A DNA stretch of 64,000 nt, taken from assembly GCA_028023455.1 (NCBI GenBank), contig JAQFVV010000031.1:8174093-8238092 (forward strand). Reading direction: 5' to 3'. The notes beneath the pieces were generated by a model that was not told the DNA's origin, searched no databases, and was given only the letters and a program-made list of their open reading frames with translations. This stretch comes from Epiperipatus broadwayi (lineage: Eukaryota; Onychophora; Udeonychophora; Euonychophora; Peripatidae). This document shows, piece by piece, positions 50,549-61,059 of the stretch (positions are counted from its first letter, which is position 1; each line of letters begins with the position of its first letter). The position numbers and the translations under genes were made by a program.

Positions 50549-52336
50549 AATGGTCATATTTGAACATTCACACAACAAAATCCAGAGTTTTAGAAAATTA
50601 TCTGAAGGCTAATCGAGATGAGGTGGTTGAGACCTCAACTCTAATCTTGCCCCAGTTGGTTTACTAATGCTCAGAGATTTACCACCTTACTCATGACATA
50701 TATGAGGCTACACTTGTATTTCTTTAATTCACATGCCAGCAGTAGCACAATGGTGGATCATGAGACTAAATTTTACTAGACTAATATATTTCTAAAGTAT
50801 AGCTATATAGATATATGATGTAATGAATAGATAGTAATAATTTTGATTGTTATTCTTAAATAAATAATGAATAATTAATAATTGATTGATGAGGGAAAAA
50901 ATGATACACTAAGCATTATTACATTTTAATAAATTTTAATATAAACCAAAATTTAAAAAAATTAAATAAAAAACAATTTTAAATTAAATATGTGAAATTA
51001 TATTACTTACAGGTGGGGATGATATTATGGGTTGCAGGCTGTTCAACTTGGAGTATTTATTATTACATATTTGGAAATTTATTTAAGTTTAACCTATGAT
51101 TAGCTATGTCTTAATTATGCTATTATATAGAGTATAAGATTTGCATTAGTTAGTTTGCAGAAGAGATTATTATGAATTATAACTGAATCAGCATTTTAAT
51201 AAAGTAAATATTCTCTATATGGATAATGGACTTACAAAACTTGATTTGAAATCAGATCAATGCTGATATATTTAATTAACATCGAGGGATGAACTGGGTA
51301 GTTAGTGTTATGACTTTAGGTACTATGGTGTTTATACATATATATAATTTGAGTCTGTGCATCTCGAATGTGCACTTGAACATGAAAGTCATTACTGGGT
51401 AATTGGTTCCCTTATTCCATACTACTTGCTGTGCATAAGAAACATTTAGTCTGGGTGGTCGGAACAACTTACAAATAATATCTTAATATTTGTACTATAG
51501 TCCTAAATAAAGATAATGGTGTTGTCCTTAAAATCAAAACATATTATAAAGAAGAGCTGTCTAAACTAACAAAATGGGTTGACCTTAAACCAAGGCCATT
51601 TAATACATAAGAATAACAGCAGGGAGTATAGGAATGTATGTACTTCGTAAGAACACATTTTCCACACTGCCTACATCATTACATAACTAAAATTAAAAAA
51701 CAATTCTCAATGTTCATTCCATGAAACCACTATAACTCAGTTCATAAAATAGCATTTATAATTAGGCTACTAAAGGAATATAATAAATCTAGTTTGTTAA
51801 GATAACTATATAAATATTTATACAAAACTAAGGAGGGCTACAGTATATTTGGGATCATTACAGGATTAAATAGTAATACTATGCTGTATTTTATTATATC
51901 TGCTAAATATTAACTAAATGTTTCATTTTAAAGCAAATTTATCTTTAAGCAGTTGTAATGGCTTAATTACATATATAGAATTAGTTTTATATTTACTCTT
52001 TTCAGAAGAGAGTTTATTATATGTGAAAAATAAATGAAGAAGTAAATAAATGTGAGAACTTCTAATTATTTCTCACTAATTGCATTAAATATTAGTCAAC
52101 TGCTTACTGAATAAAACATAGCATAAATCAATAAATACATAATTCAAATAATATAGACATAGAATTAAATTTAAAACAAAGAGTAATAACTATTAGTTAT
52201 TGTGTCACGTAAGTGAAAATTAGAATTTGTTTTTACTTTTGCTTTGTTAAAATTAAATTAGGCAAGTTTACAAAAAAATAAAGATAAATAATTACATTTA
52301 TTTTTAGTTTCAGAACTTAACATTTGCAAAGTTTAA
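50546..52336. other. AT-rich non-coding stretch starting TGTAATGG
   Basis: No gene or RNA motif found. The TGTAATGG start against a TA tract suggests another LTR-like element, but the other end was not located. Confidence 0.35.
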
Positions 52337-52500
52337 ATAAAATAGTTTAATAACTGAAACACAGGCTTGTTATATACCTGTGGTTATATATATGTAATAT
52401 AGGGTATATGAGCACAGACTTTCACACCACCCACCTCTCTCCACTCTATCTAATAACACTGATACACTCAAACACATATATGCTTAAAAGATAAATAATC

Positions 52501-52539
52501 ACCAATATACGTATTTCATGCTAAACCAGCAATCATCAG
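52501..52539 (-). ncRNA. Hammerhead ribozyme motif (intact core boxes), inverted copy
   Basis: Minus strand: CTGATGA (52,539-52,533), stem II TGCT/AGCA with GGTTT loop, GAAA (52,517-52,514), palindromic ATACGTAT for stem III, then A and TTGGT. Both conserved boxes are exact. The inversion joint falls right at CTGATGA, so the ACCAA strand of stem I is missing from this copy. Confidence 0.65.
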
Positions 52540-52904
52540 GTGGGTGGTGTGAAAGTCTGTGCTCATATACCCTATATTACATATATATAGCCACAGGTAT
52601 ATAACAAGCCTGTGTTTCAGTTATTACATTATAGAGATGTCTGCCCATCCTTGCATATGTATTAAATGGATTATGTCCTGTACATGTGGGGTTCAGATTG
52701 ACCTTAGTTCAACATGGGTGTGACAATAATCTCGGCCTAAGGGTGGCCTTTGAGCATTCCATCATCAGATTTTCAATTGGATGAACGGTTGAAGAGTTGG
52801 AGTGTGGAGTGGATTGAAGCCTGTCCATTAAACTATGAGGATAGTCTATCTTAATATATATCTGAGCACTTATACTATATATGTGTGTAAAGATGATAGT
52901 CTGG

Positions 52905-52948
52905 ACCAACTGATAATTGCTGGTTTAACATGAAATACGTATATTGGT
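52905..52948 (+). ncRNA. Hammerhead ribozyme motif with complete stem I, direct copy
   Basis: ACCAA (52,905-52,909) pairs with TTGGT (52,944-52,948). The box is CTGATAA (G8 to A), stem II TGCT/AACA has one mispair, GAAA is at 52,932-52,935, and ATACGTAT (52,935-52,942) is self-complementary, with A52,943 as H17. Combined with the inverted copy this shows the ancestral motif was a canonical minimal type I hammerhead. Confidence 0.65.
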
Positions 52949-53074
52949 GATTATTTATCTTTTAAGCATATATGTATTTGGGTGTATCAGTGTTATTAGA
53001 TAGAGTGGAGAGAAGTGGGTGGTGTGAAAGTCTGTGCTCATATACCCTATATTACATATAAAATAGTTTAATAA

Positions 53075-54143
53075 AAGTGGACATTTACCTTAATTTAGCT
53101 AGTTTTAAGTGTTTAAGGTTTATTTTTAAAAAAAATGTTTTAGATCTGCAGAAATTGGTTACTGATATAACTTCTATGGCTAACTTGCATGATCACTTGA
53201 TCTTATGACACCTTCTCATTTCTTGTGCTACTTGGACTACTGGTGTTTATGTCTTTGCATCTTGTAGATCAGCATTCAAGAGATAGATATCAAATCCATT
53301 GCTAACTACCCAACGGTGTTCATTATGAAAATTGTAATACAACCTGTCAAAATTAAAACTTAAACATTTAAGCTTAGTATCTGGAATTCTATGATTTAGA
53401 ATTAGACTTAGACTACCTCAAAAATGCTGAAGAAAGATTTATATACTGACTTCCTTTCCCCTTCATCACCCAAAATTGTTTACTAGTTTTTGATTTTAGA
53501 TTTGTTATTTATTACTTACATTGCAATATTTTTAGTAAAGCTAGAGATTCCTGCTGAGTTATTGATTTTAGTTCTCTCTTTTTAGTGATGGTTCCCTAGA
53601 TTTTGACCTAGGTTCATTAATTTAAATGCAATTTAAAATTTATTTTTGCTTCCAACCTTTAATTAGGACAAAATCCAGTGAAAGAGATTAATTTTATTAC
53701 ATTATTTTTTAACAAGAAAACAAATCTAAAACTCGTAAACATCTAACTCTAAATTTAACATGGTTAATCTGAAATTTAACTTTATATGCAGATATATAAT
53801 AATTTCTATAATAATTTTATAATAAAAATTAAAATAACACAAAACTTATAATGCTTTTAAATCTATAACATTATTTCTCTTCTGCCTATATGTAGGTTTT
53901 TGTTATATGCACAGCAAGGTTTACATGTAATTAATAAATAATAATACATATGTGCACATATGCTAATTTATCACACTTATATGTAAGCATTGAAAAAAGT
54001 ATGATATAATATATGTACACAAATGATTATTATAATAATTAAGTTTAAATTTAACCTGTCATACCCAAATATGGATATAGCTAGAGAAATAATGTACTAC
54101 TATATAATATAGTAGGTGAAACAGGATGATTGATAGATCTGAC
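53075..54143. other. AT-rich non-coding stretch
   Basis: Nothing supported here: no coding frame, hairpin or element end that I could identify. Confidence 0.4.
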
Positions 54144-54247
54144 TGTTTCAATATATATATATATATATATATATATATTGAAACAATATTATATAAATTA
54201 ACATTAGAATATATATATATATATATATATATATTAATTCTAATGTT
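54144..54247. repeat. Two adjacent palindromes with TA cores
   Basis: GTTTCA/TGAAAC around (AT)n at 54,144-54,184, and AACATTAGAA/TTCTAATGTT around (TA)n at 54,200-54,247. Confidence 0.85.
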
Positions 54248-54685
54248 TTCACAGATAAAAGATGTCATATTATTATTACTATTTGTGGGATATTCCGTGT
54301 AGTGAAAAAGCTAAATGCTGACATTTCATTACGATATCAAGTACTTTCCTCAGAGTGTCCTCTTTCTCAAATCATAAGAATGCATGTGAGATTTAAAATC
54401 GTTTTTGTTGTTTTCTTTCTTCTCATATTTAAATTCTATTGATTGAGAAGTTTTAAAATTTATTTTCTCTTCCAATAGCTTCTTCCAAATGCTGTTAATC
54501 TTCTTTAATTCACACCTTTCATTTATGCTCTTGGGCCTTTTAAAAATTTCTATAGCTTTTCTTAGCAATCTCTGGTCATATTGTTCAATTTTTGCTAAAA
54601 TATTTGTTTTTTTCAAAATTGATATCATGATGAATTGGATTTTTCTCTCACTGCCAGAATGTGTTATAATAAAACAAGTTATCAA
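54236..54685 (-). pseudogene. Penelope-like C-terminal remnant and 3' UTR
   Basis: The minus-strand frame 54,685-54,350 contains KIEQYDQRLLRKAIEIFKR and NSIWKKLLEE, resembling the region after the GIY-YIG domain of many PLE proteins (YxxRLxREAxEI...LNxxW). Downstream (54,350-54,236) the minus strand reads TCTGAGGAAAGTACTTG, then GTAATGAAATGTCAGC, a typical PLE 3' signature with CTGANGA- and GAAA-like boxes, and reaches the TA-cored palindrome at GAAAACATTAGAA. The RT and endonuclease core are missing. This is a third PLE family in the window. Confidence 0.55.
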
Positions 54686-54727
54686 TATTGTAACTTGTTT
54701 TTAAGCTTGCATTTAAATGATCACTAG

Positions 54728-54987
54728 ATGGAGCATACCAATAGTTTAAACAAGATTTATTTTTATAACTGCCAACAGAGAAAGAATGCAAAATCTCTAT
54801 TGTTAACCTTACCTCCAGACCAATTGGTTTCAAGCTTATGGCTCACCACAGTGAAGGGGTGGTCCTTCACTGAGGTGAGCTCGAAAACAATTGGTCTGGA
54901 GATAGGGTTAATGGTAGAGTTTTCAAATTCTTTCTCTATCAGCACTTATAAAAATAAAGCTTGTTTAGAGCTATTGGTAAGGTCCAT
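54728..54987. mobile_element. ~260-bp fold-back element related to the 0.8-2.1 kb array
   Basis: Arms of about 125 bp pair over nearly the whole element around a loop at 54,858-54,863. Termini ATGGAGCATACCAATAG and CTATTGGTAAGGTCCAT match those of the array units (GATGGAGCTTTACCAATAG), and both arms keep GAAA followed by self-complementary CCAATTGG. It looks like two hammerhead-bearing units fused as an inverted dimer. Strands differ at several sites, so it is not brand new. Confidence 0.7.
54812..54857 (-). ncRNA. Degenerate hammerhead-like motif in fold-back left arm
   Basis: Minus strand: CTTCACTGTGGTGAGCC, then AAGCTT, GAAA, and CCAATTGG as stem III, then TCTGGAGG. Same order as in the array units, but the CUGANGA box is disrupted (CTGTGGTGA). 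Confidence 0.4.
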
Positions 54988-55010
54988 ATATATATATATA
55001 TATATATATA

Positions 55011-55023
55011 CAATTGTGAAAAC

Positions 55024-55059
<36 letters not shown>

Positions 55060-55072
55060 GTTTTCACAATTG
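55011..55072. repeat. Palindrome with a TA core, 17-bp perfect arms
   Basis: CAATTGTGAAAACATTA and its exact complement flank about 28 bases of alternating TA. The inner arm GTGAAAACATTA is shared with the PLE 3' end at about 54,236-54,252. Confidence 0.9.
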
Positions 55073-55109
55073 TATGATGTAGATAAATTAATATTTCTTG
55101 TGCTGAAAT

Positions 55110-55275
55110 GTGTATTATTTTCCATTACATACTGATATTTCAGTGGACTAGCATCCACCATTGCAATGAATCATATTATTGTTTGGGATCTAGCGATTTT
55201 TCATTCACTTGTTAACCTAGATAAGGGTGAATACTAGTCTGGCAAAATATCAATATGTAATGGAAAATAATACAC
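55110..55275. repeat. Hairpin with ~31-bp arms
   Basis: GTGTATTATTTTCCATTACA (start 55,110) and the inverted copy ending at 55,275 pair with one mismatch across 31 bases; the loop is about 100 bases. No coding content. Confidence 0.85.
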
Positions 55276-55303
55276 GGCTCAGCCCCAAAACTATATATAT
55301 ATA

Positions 55304-55865
55304 GTATTCTACATAAATGAAGTGTGATAAAGAGAGCAACCAAAATGCAAGAAACATTAATTATAAACAATTTTCCAAGCACTTTCAGTAATGTATAACA
55401 GAATCATGTTGACAAATTGGAACTGAACGGTCAATATTCCAGTATATGCTCAGTGGAACACAAGTGTTTTGCTGATTGATAATGTTTTAAAACTTCACAA
55501 TAAACCAAGCCTCTTTCAACTTTTTTTTCCATCATTTGACTCATTGCACTCAGTAATAATATTTTGAGCAGTAATATTTTGAGGATAAAACTCATGACCA
55601 CAATTACTTTCCTGATTTGAAAAAAAAAAATTAAGCTGTAAATCCCTTTTACATTTTTTGCACTGATATTCTGCTGTAAAATATTATCAATCAGCATAAC
55701 GCTAGTGTTCCACTGAGTACGCACTGAAATATTAAACATTTAGTTACAATATGTCGCTATGATTCTGGTATACAGAAACCGAAAATGCTTGGGAAATTGT
55801 TGTTTATAATTAATATTTTCTTGCATTTTGCTTGCTCTGATTATCACGCTTTATTTGGGTAGAAT
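55304..55865. mobile_element. Fold-back element with ~190-bp inverted arms
   Basis: Left arm 55,304-55,495 and right arm 55,675-55,865 are inverted copies starting TATTCTAC and ending GTAGAATA, with shared blocks such as AAAATGCAAGAAA, ATTAATTATAAACAA, CTCAGTGGAACAC and GCTGATTGATAAT. Arms differ by several substitutions and small indels. The ~180-bp centre contains short AATATTTTGAG repeats. No transposase is present, so this is a non-autonomous fold-back or MITE-like unit. Confidence 0.75.
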
Positions 55866-55888
55866 AATTTTCATTATCTGATCGACTT

Positions 55889-56050
55889 TATATATATATA
55901 TTTTGCTGGTTCATCCGTATTAAAAAATTTAAATATTATTATACTGACATTTCGACTTGATCACACAGTCTATTACTGGGTGATAAAACAAAGAAACACA
56001 CTTGTAGAGGCACTACAATCACCGATTTGAAAAAAAAAACAAAAACGTTA
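55889..56050 (-). other. Possible PLE 3' UTR fragment, minus strand
   Basis: The minus strand reads GTGATCAAGTCGAAATGTCAG and, after AT-rich sequence, CGGATGAACCAGCAAAATATA against a TA run. TCGAAATGTCAG is a recurrent PLE 3' word, also at 54.33 kb. No coding sequence remains. Confidence 0.35.
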
Positions 56051-56957
56051 TAGTTACGTCAATAGCATGAATATATTTATATTGTACACTTTTGTTTAAG
56101 TTATAATGGAATATTTGTAATAATTTTACAGAAAAATTTTAAATTTTGAAGTTGGGTAGGAGATGATGTATGTTGTGTGTTAATGATTTTTGAATAATTT
56201 AGTTAAGGCAAGTAAAAGAATTGATGTATAATGTTGGGTTGGTATTTGTAAGAAAACAGTTAACTAAAAATCATTATAAGATTGTATGGTTGGGAGAACT
56301 GGACATAATAAATACTGATTTAATAAGTCTTTTAAATAATAATTAGAGTAAATTTTAAAAGTAATGCTTTAAAGTTAAACGAATAGATTTAGTAATAATA
56401 ATTGTATTTAATGGGTATATTTTTAAAATCATTTGATTAAAAAATAATAATGTGGGAGAAAAGTGTAATTTTTTGGTTTTATAATATTAAAATAATTATT
56501 TTAAAAGTGTGCTTTAATAGTGATTATGTAACATTTTATAAATTAAATTATTATTTGTCTTTAAATTATTAGCGCCTTATTTAGTTTTATAAATCACTTG
56601 ACACACACCTGTGTTCGAAAATAGAATAATATTATCTTTTATAAATGTTAAATTGGATTTTAAAAGTGAATATAATAAATAAAATCAGATTTATGTTTTT
56701 TGTTAAAATTAATATGTTAAGTTCAAAATAAAGGTAGAAATGGTAATAAATATTGGAATGTGATTTTTAAAAATTATTTTAGAGTCTATAGTAAGTGTAA
56801 AAAAAAATGTGAAAATTAAGTAAGAATTGAATAATATAATAAAAATAAATATTTAGTAAATTATTATTAACTTTAACTTTAAACCAATGTTCATGGTCCC
56901 GGATAATTTGAGGCCAGGATTGTTTAACGGACCAATCAAAATTGGAATCAGCTGGAG

Positions 56958-56965
56958 TATTTAAG
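56958..56965 (+). promoter_or_regulatory. Candidate TATA box
   Basis: TATTTAAG within a GC-richer block, spacing to CAGAGGATTATTGAGC as in LTR promoters. Only sequence context supports it. Confidence 0.35.
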
Positions 56966-58324
56966 AGCTGTTTACATTTTGGCAGAGGATTATTGAGCTG
57001 TTATCTCATTCTACCGACGTACTATTATAACATCGTAGTATTTCTACAATTTTCGGTAAAGTATTTAGTAGTGTAATAATCCATTTTATTTAAATTCAAT
57101 TTTTGTAAAAGTACAGTAGTCTATTATTATAAGCTCGTGGGATATAAAAATGTTTTGCTAAAAAATTATTTTTTTCCTTATTTTGCCAACTGACTTTGTT
57201 CAATTTGTCATCAACTTAAACATGAAGAAGTCATCACTAAATATAATACATTTAATGGAGGCATTCAAATGTTACTATCGTATAAAGTATATAATTTTGC
57301 CTATGTTGATAAGTCGTATTGATTTACAACTAAATTTCATAAAAAGAACGTCAAGGAAAATATATATATAAAACATTTTCATTAAAAGATATAAAGTTGA
57401 ATGAGATAATATATTTTATGAAGAAAATTTATTTAAAACACAATGGAAAAATACTTTTAAAAGAAAAAAAAAATTAAATATGACCGAACAATTATTTTAG
57501 AACGTGGAGATATGTCTTTCTGAAGAAATATTTTAAAATTGAATTTTTCCTAGAAAATATAAGATCATTTGCAAGTAGGTGACTTATATCATATTTAAAA
57601 AAATATTACAAGTCAGTCATTAAGGTTTGCGGGACATACAAAAGTTTATTTGGGAAAATAATTTAAGTTATTTGAAAATATTGGGAGAAGTATTGGTTGT
57701 ATCAAAAGATATTACACCTCAGTAAATATGGAAAAGTTACAAGAATTTGGAAAATTATCTTGACGAAGAGTATTTAAAATTAGATATTTACCTAACAATA
57801 CATGTTAAAGATTTTTCAAGTTTTGGAGATAAGAAAAATATTAATTATATTAGTGTAAGTCTTAGAATAAAAGTAAACGTACCGTATTTAACTTTAACTG
57901 TCGGTTTGGATTATATATTACAACGTTAAGAACCGGAGCATGCGTGATTACTGATGTCAAAAGTGTGTATTAATGTTTTTTTACCAGGAGAAAAGATACT
58001 TCCTGTATTGAACTTATTATCAAGAAAAGAACATTTCATCGTAAGAAATTCTAATAAAATTATTGTAAATATGGTTTTAGAATTAATTTTTACTAACACA
58101 ATTATAGTAATATTTATTCATAGTATAAATATAGCGTAGAAACAGAAAACATTAAATTATTTACTAACTTAGTAATTAAATTTTATTGTAAAAAAAAAAA
58201 AAAAAAATGTAACTTAGTATATTTTAAAGTGTGATAATGTGAAATAAACGATGATAAAATCTTTATTTAGATCGTACTCCAGATGACATCACTAAGTAAT
58301 TGCCAACAGAAATTACTTATGGTA

Positions 58325-58490
58325 ATAATATTTACTGAGGCTATAACCTCGACAATATGCGTATAACATGCGATAGTAGGGACCTCTGCAGGTGTGTTAA
58401 CCACAAGCTTGCGGTTAAAACACCTGCAGAGGTCCCTACTATCGCATGTTATACGCATATTGTCGAGGTTATAGCCTCAGTAAATATTAC
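58325..58490. repeat. Near-perfect palindrome, ~83-bp arms, GC-richer than surroundings
   Basis: The arms meet at AAGCTT (58,405-58,410) with no spacer and show two mismatches by eye (near 58,395 and 58,403). Arm sequence runs GAGGCTATAACCTCGACAAT, then GCATGTTATACG/CGTATAACATGC-type words, to CCTGCAGGTG at the centre. It is about half G+C in an otherwise very AT-rich region. No hammerhead boxes and no coding signal. Confidence 0.95.
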
Positions 58491-58600
58491 TTACGTAATC
58501 AATGTGTGTTTAATAAATTTATAATTACAACTTTAAATTATGGTAATAATGTAAATTATTAATAGTTTTAAAATGTGTTTGTTATTTTGTACGGATGGAT

Positions 58601-60951
58601 GCGTATATAAAACACACACACATAATTTATCATTTTGTTTAGTTATTTAAGAATATGCATAATTTTAATGATATAGTAAATATATTTAAACATAAAAGAA
58701 ATATAAGTATATGATTCTATTAAACTGAATTGGATGTTTTGTTTAATAATTTAAAGTGTTAAAAATATGACACTGATTCTGATTGTTTGTGCTAAAGTTT
58801 GAGAACTATTAAACAATGAAATAATCTTGTCTTATTAGTTAGTTAGACTGTTATTCTAAAAATGAATTTATTTGTTATTATAGAAATGAGAAGATGAATT
58901 TAGCGATGTAAATTGATGAATTTTAAATGCTAATATCTTAGTATTAGGTTATATAAGACCAGGAGAATATTGTATGTAGGTTTTATTTATATGGGAAGAA
59001 GAATATACTATATTGATGTTTATACAAGTATAGCTAACATAGCCCTATATCTTGTGTATATTCATGGCAGTGTTTATTTTTCTATGTGTTAAAGCTTAAT
59101 GTGCCATAGTGCTGAATGAATAGCCTGGACATTATACTTGGTAGAAGAGGTTATTAAACAAATAAGTTATACCTCAATTCATGTACACTGTGCCCATGAT
59201 GGTTAGTTGATAAAAGATTAAGTTGAAGTTATAGTTCACCCCATATGCCTACTAGTTTATGTGTTATTGAAATTTATTGGATTACATTGTAAAAGATGGT
59301 TGTTTTAAAATTGGGAATAATAAATAAGTTTGGAAATAGAGAATTGTTAAATTGGATAAGTTATTGCTTAGAGTAAAATAAGTGTAAAAAAATTATAAGA
59401 ACATAATATCATCAGTGGAAGAATCATAAAACTTTTATAGTTAAAAATGATATTTATTTTTTTAGAAAATAAATAGTTGACATTTTAAAAGAATTTATAA
59501 TGATATTACTTAATTATTAAGAATTTTTTAAAAAGACATATTTATAATGCATATTTTTATTTATGATTAAAGGTAATAAACTGAATCGTGTTGAATGAAT
59601 GAAAGTAGTCATAAGTTTTACAAAAATAATTTTATAACAACACACTAATCCATACATGATATTTAAAGTTTAAAATAATAATTAGTAAGTAGCTTAGTTT
59701 GATGGTATGCTATGAATTAAGGTTGTTCACATGAATATTATTGAAAAATGACTATACAGAATAATAAATAATTTTTAAAAACTAAATAACAAGGATAAGT
59801 TCATAGTAAAAGTATTACCTATATTTTTTAAAACCTATAAAGTAATAATATCGAATAATTGTAATAAAAGTTATATATAATTTTAAAAATAAGAAATATT
59901 TTATGTAAGAGATGTTTCTGTATCTTATGTTTTAAGTCATTTGATTTGTCTTGAAAAAATATCTGAATACGAATAAATAGAATTCTATCAAAATGTAAAT
60001 AATGTAAATAATTTTAATGGTTATGTTGGATAATAAAATTGTTAAATTGTTTTATAAATCTTGGTGTTGACTCAATTTCTTGACATCACAATTACATAAT
60101 CACAGATAATTATAATGAAGACATAATATTTGCACATCATAAATAAAATTTTTATTTAAGAGTTATACTATTTTATTGATATATTTTATTTAAGAAGTTT
60201 TACTTATTGTGTTGCTATGATGGTCATGGAATAATTACCAAAGATTTACATTAAATTATCTTTGTAATGATTGCCACATATTCTCAGATTGTAATATCAT
60301 ACTAAATATATTATTTGAGATGCCATATGGATAATAGAAAATTATATTACATTTTATTATAAGATATACAAGAATAACATTATAAATAGAAAGATAGGAG
60401 AGTGAATTATAGATTAAAGATTAGTATTAGTATTTGTTATTATTAGTATTATTAAATTGTAGTTAGGAATGATATTAAATCCCTTATCATACTTGATTAC
60501 AAAAGTTATAATTAATTTATCATTATTTTAAGAGAACCTGAGATAATTTAAGTTAAATTAGTTTTGAAAAAGATATTAAATTAATTTGTTAAAGATAATT
60601 TACTTAATTAGTTTTGATTAAAGATGTAAGAGTACTATAAAAGTAGTATTTGAGTAATAGGAATAAAGATAGTATTCTTATGCCATTAAGGTGATATCCA
60701 GTGGGAGATTATCTTAATGTATTCGCTCTACCACTTGTAAACTCACTTCATAGTCTCATGATTTGATTAGATATTCATTTATTTCATTTTATAAACCAGA
60801 ACTATATTATTATTTATTAATTAAGTTAATTTAATCATTGATATTTTTAAAAATATAGTTATTGTTGATTTAAATACATTTTTTTAAAACATAGTTATTT
60901 AACTGAGCTAGATCAAGTGATTATAATTATATATTTCCGGGAAGTGAGGGT

Positions 60952-60954
<3 letters not shown>
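58601..60954 (+). repeat. LTR-like non-coding repeat E2 (inverted partner of 4.6-7.3 kb)
   Basis: Reverse complement of E1 by the anchors listed there. It ends GAAGTGAGGGTACA against a TA tract. It lacks the 300-bp AAT expansion of E1. No coding capacity. Confidence 0.6.
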
Positions 60955-60994
<40 letters not shown>

Positions 60995-61052
60995 TGATAT
61001 ATGGTTGATGATATATATATATATATATATGAGCTAGATCAAGTGATTATAA
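60905..61052. repeat. 22-bp direct repeat around TA tracts
   Basis: A 22-base word starting GAGCTAGATCAAGTGATT occurs at 60,905-60,926 and 61,031-61,052. The first belongs to the end of repeat E2; the second adjoins the 3' end of the RTE element. Between them lie the E2 terminus and TA tracts at 60,955-60,988 and 61,010-61,030. Confidence 0.9.
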
Positions 61053-61059
61053 ATACACT

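Larger units (their letters stand above)
52337..53074. mobile_element. Composite hammerhead-bearing insertion with 17-bp flanking repeat
   Basis: ATAAAATAGTTTAATAA occurs at 52,337-52,353 and 53,058-53,074 and looks like a target-site duplication. Inside, 52,355-52,540 (minus) is followed by an inverted partner of its distal part (52,537-52,625), about 290 bases of unique sequence, and a second copy in plus orientation (52,895-53,056). The repeated part has a hammerhead motif followed by a segment through TGGGTGGTGTGAAAGTCTG to CCCTATATTACATAT. No coding sequence. Long target duplications and hammerheads fit a non-autonomous retroelement mobilised by a non-LTR or PLE-type machinery; that is inference. 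Confidence 0.65.
56051..58600 (+). other. AT-rich non-coding region with an LTR-like promoter block
   Basis: Mostly non-coding. 56,885-57,060 is GC-richer and has TATTTAAG at 56,958-56,965 followed about 30 bases later by GGCAGAGGATTATTGAGC, like a core promoter at an LTR U3/R boundary. It is probably the 5' part of the repeat that ends at 60,954. Short frames at 57.2-58.1 kb have no recognisable domain. Confidence 0.4.

Noticed and set aside
58267-58458. Open frame with CDSRDLCRCFNRK
   Set aside because: It reads through the palindrome; the cysteines come from inverted-arm sequence and no start context or homology supports a protein.
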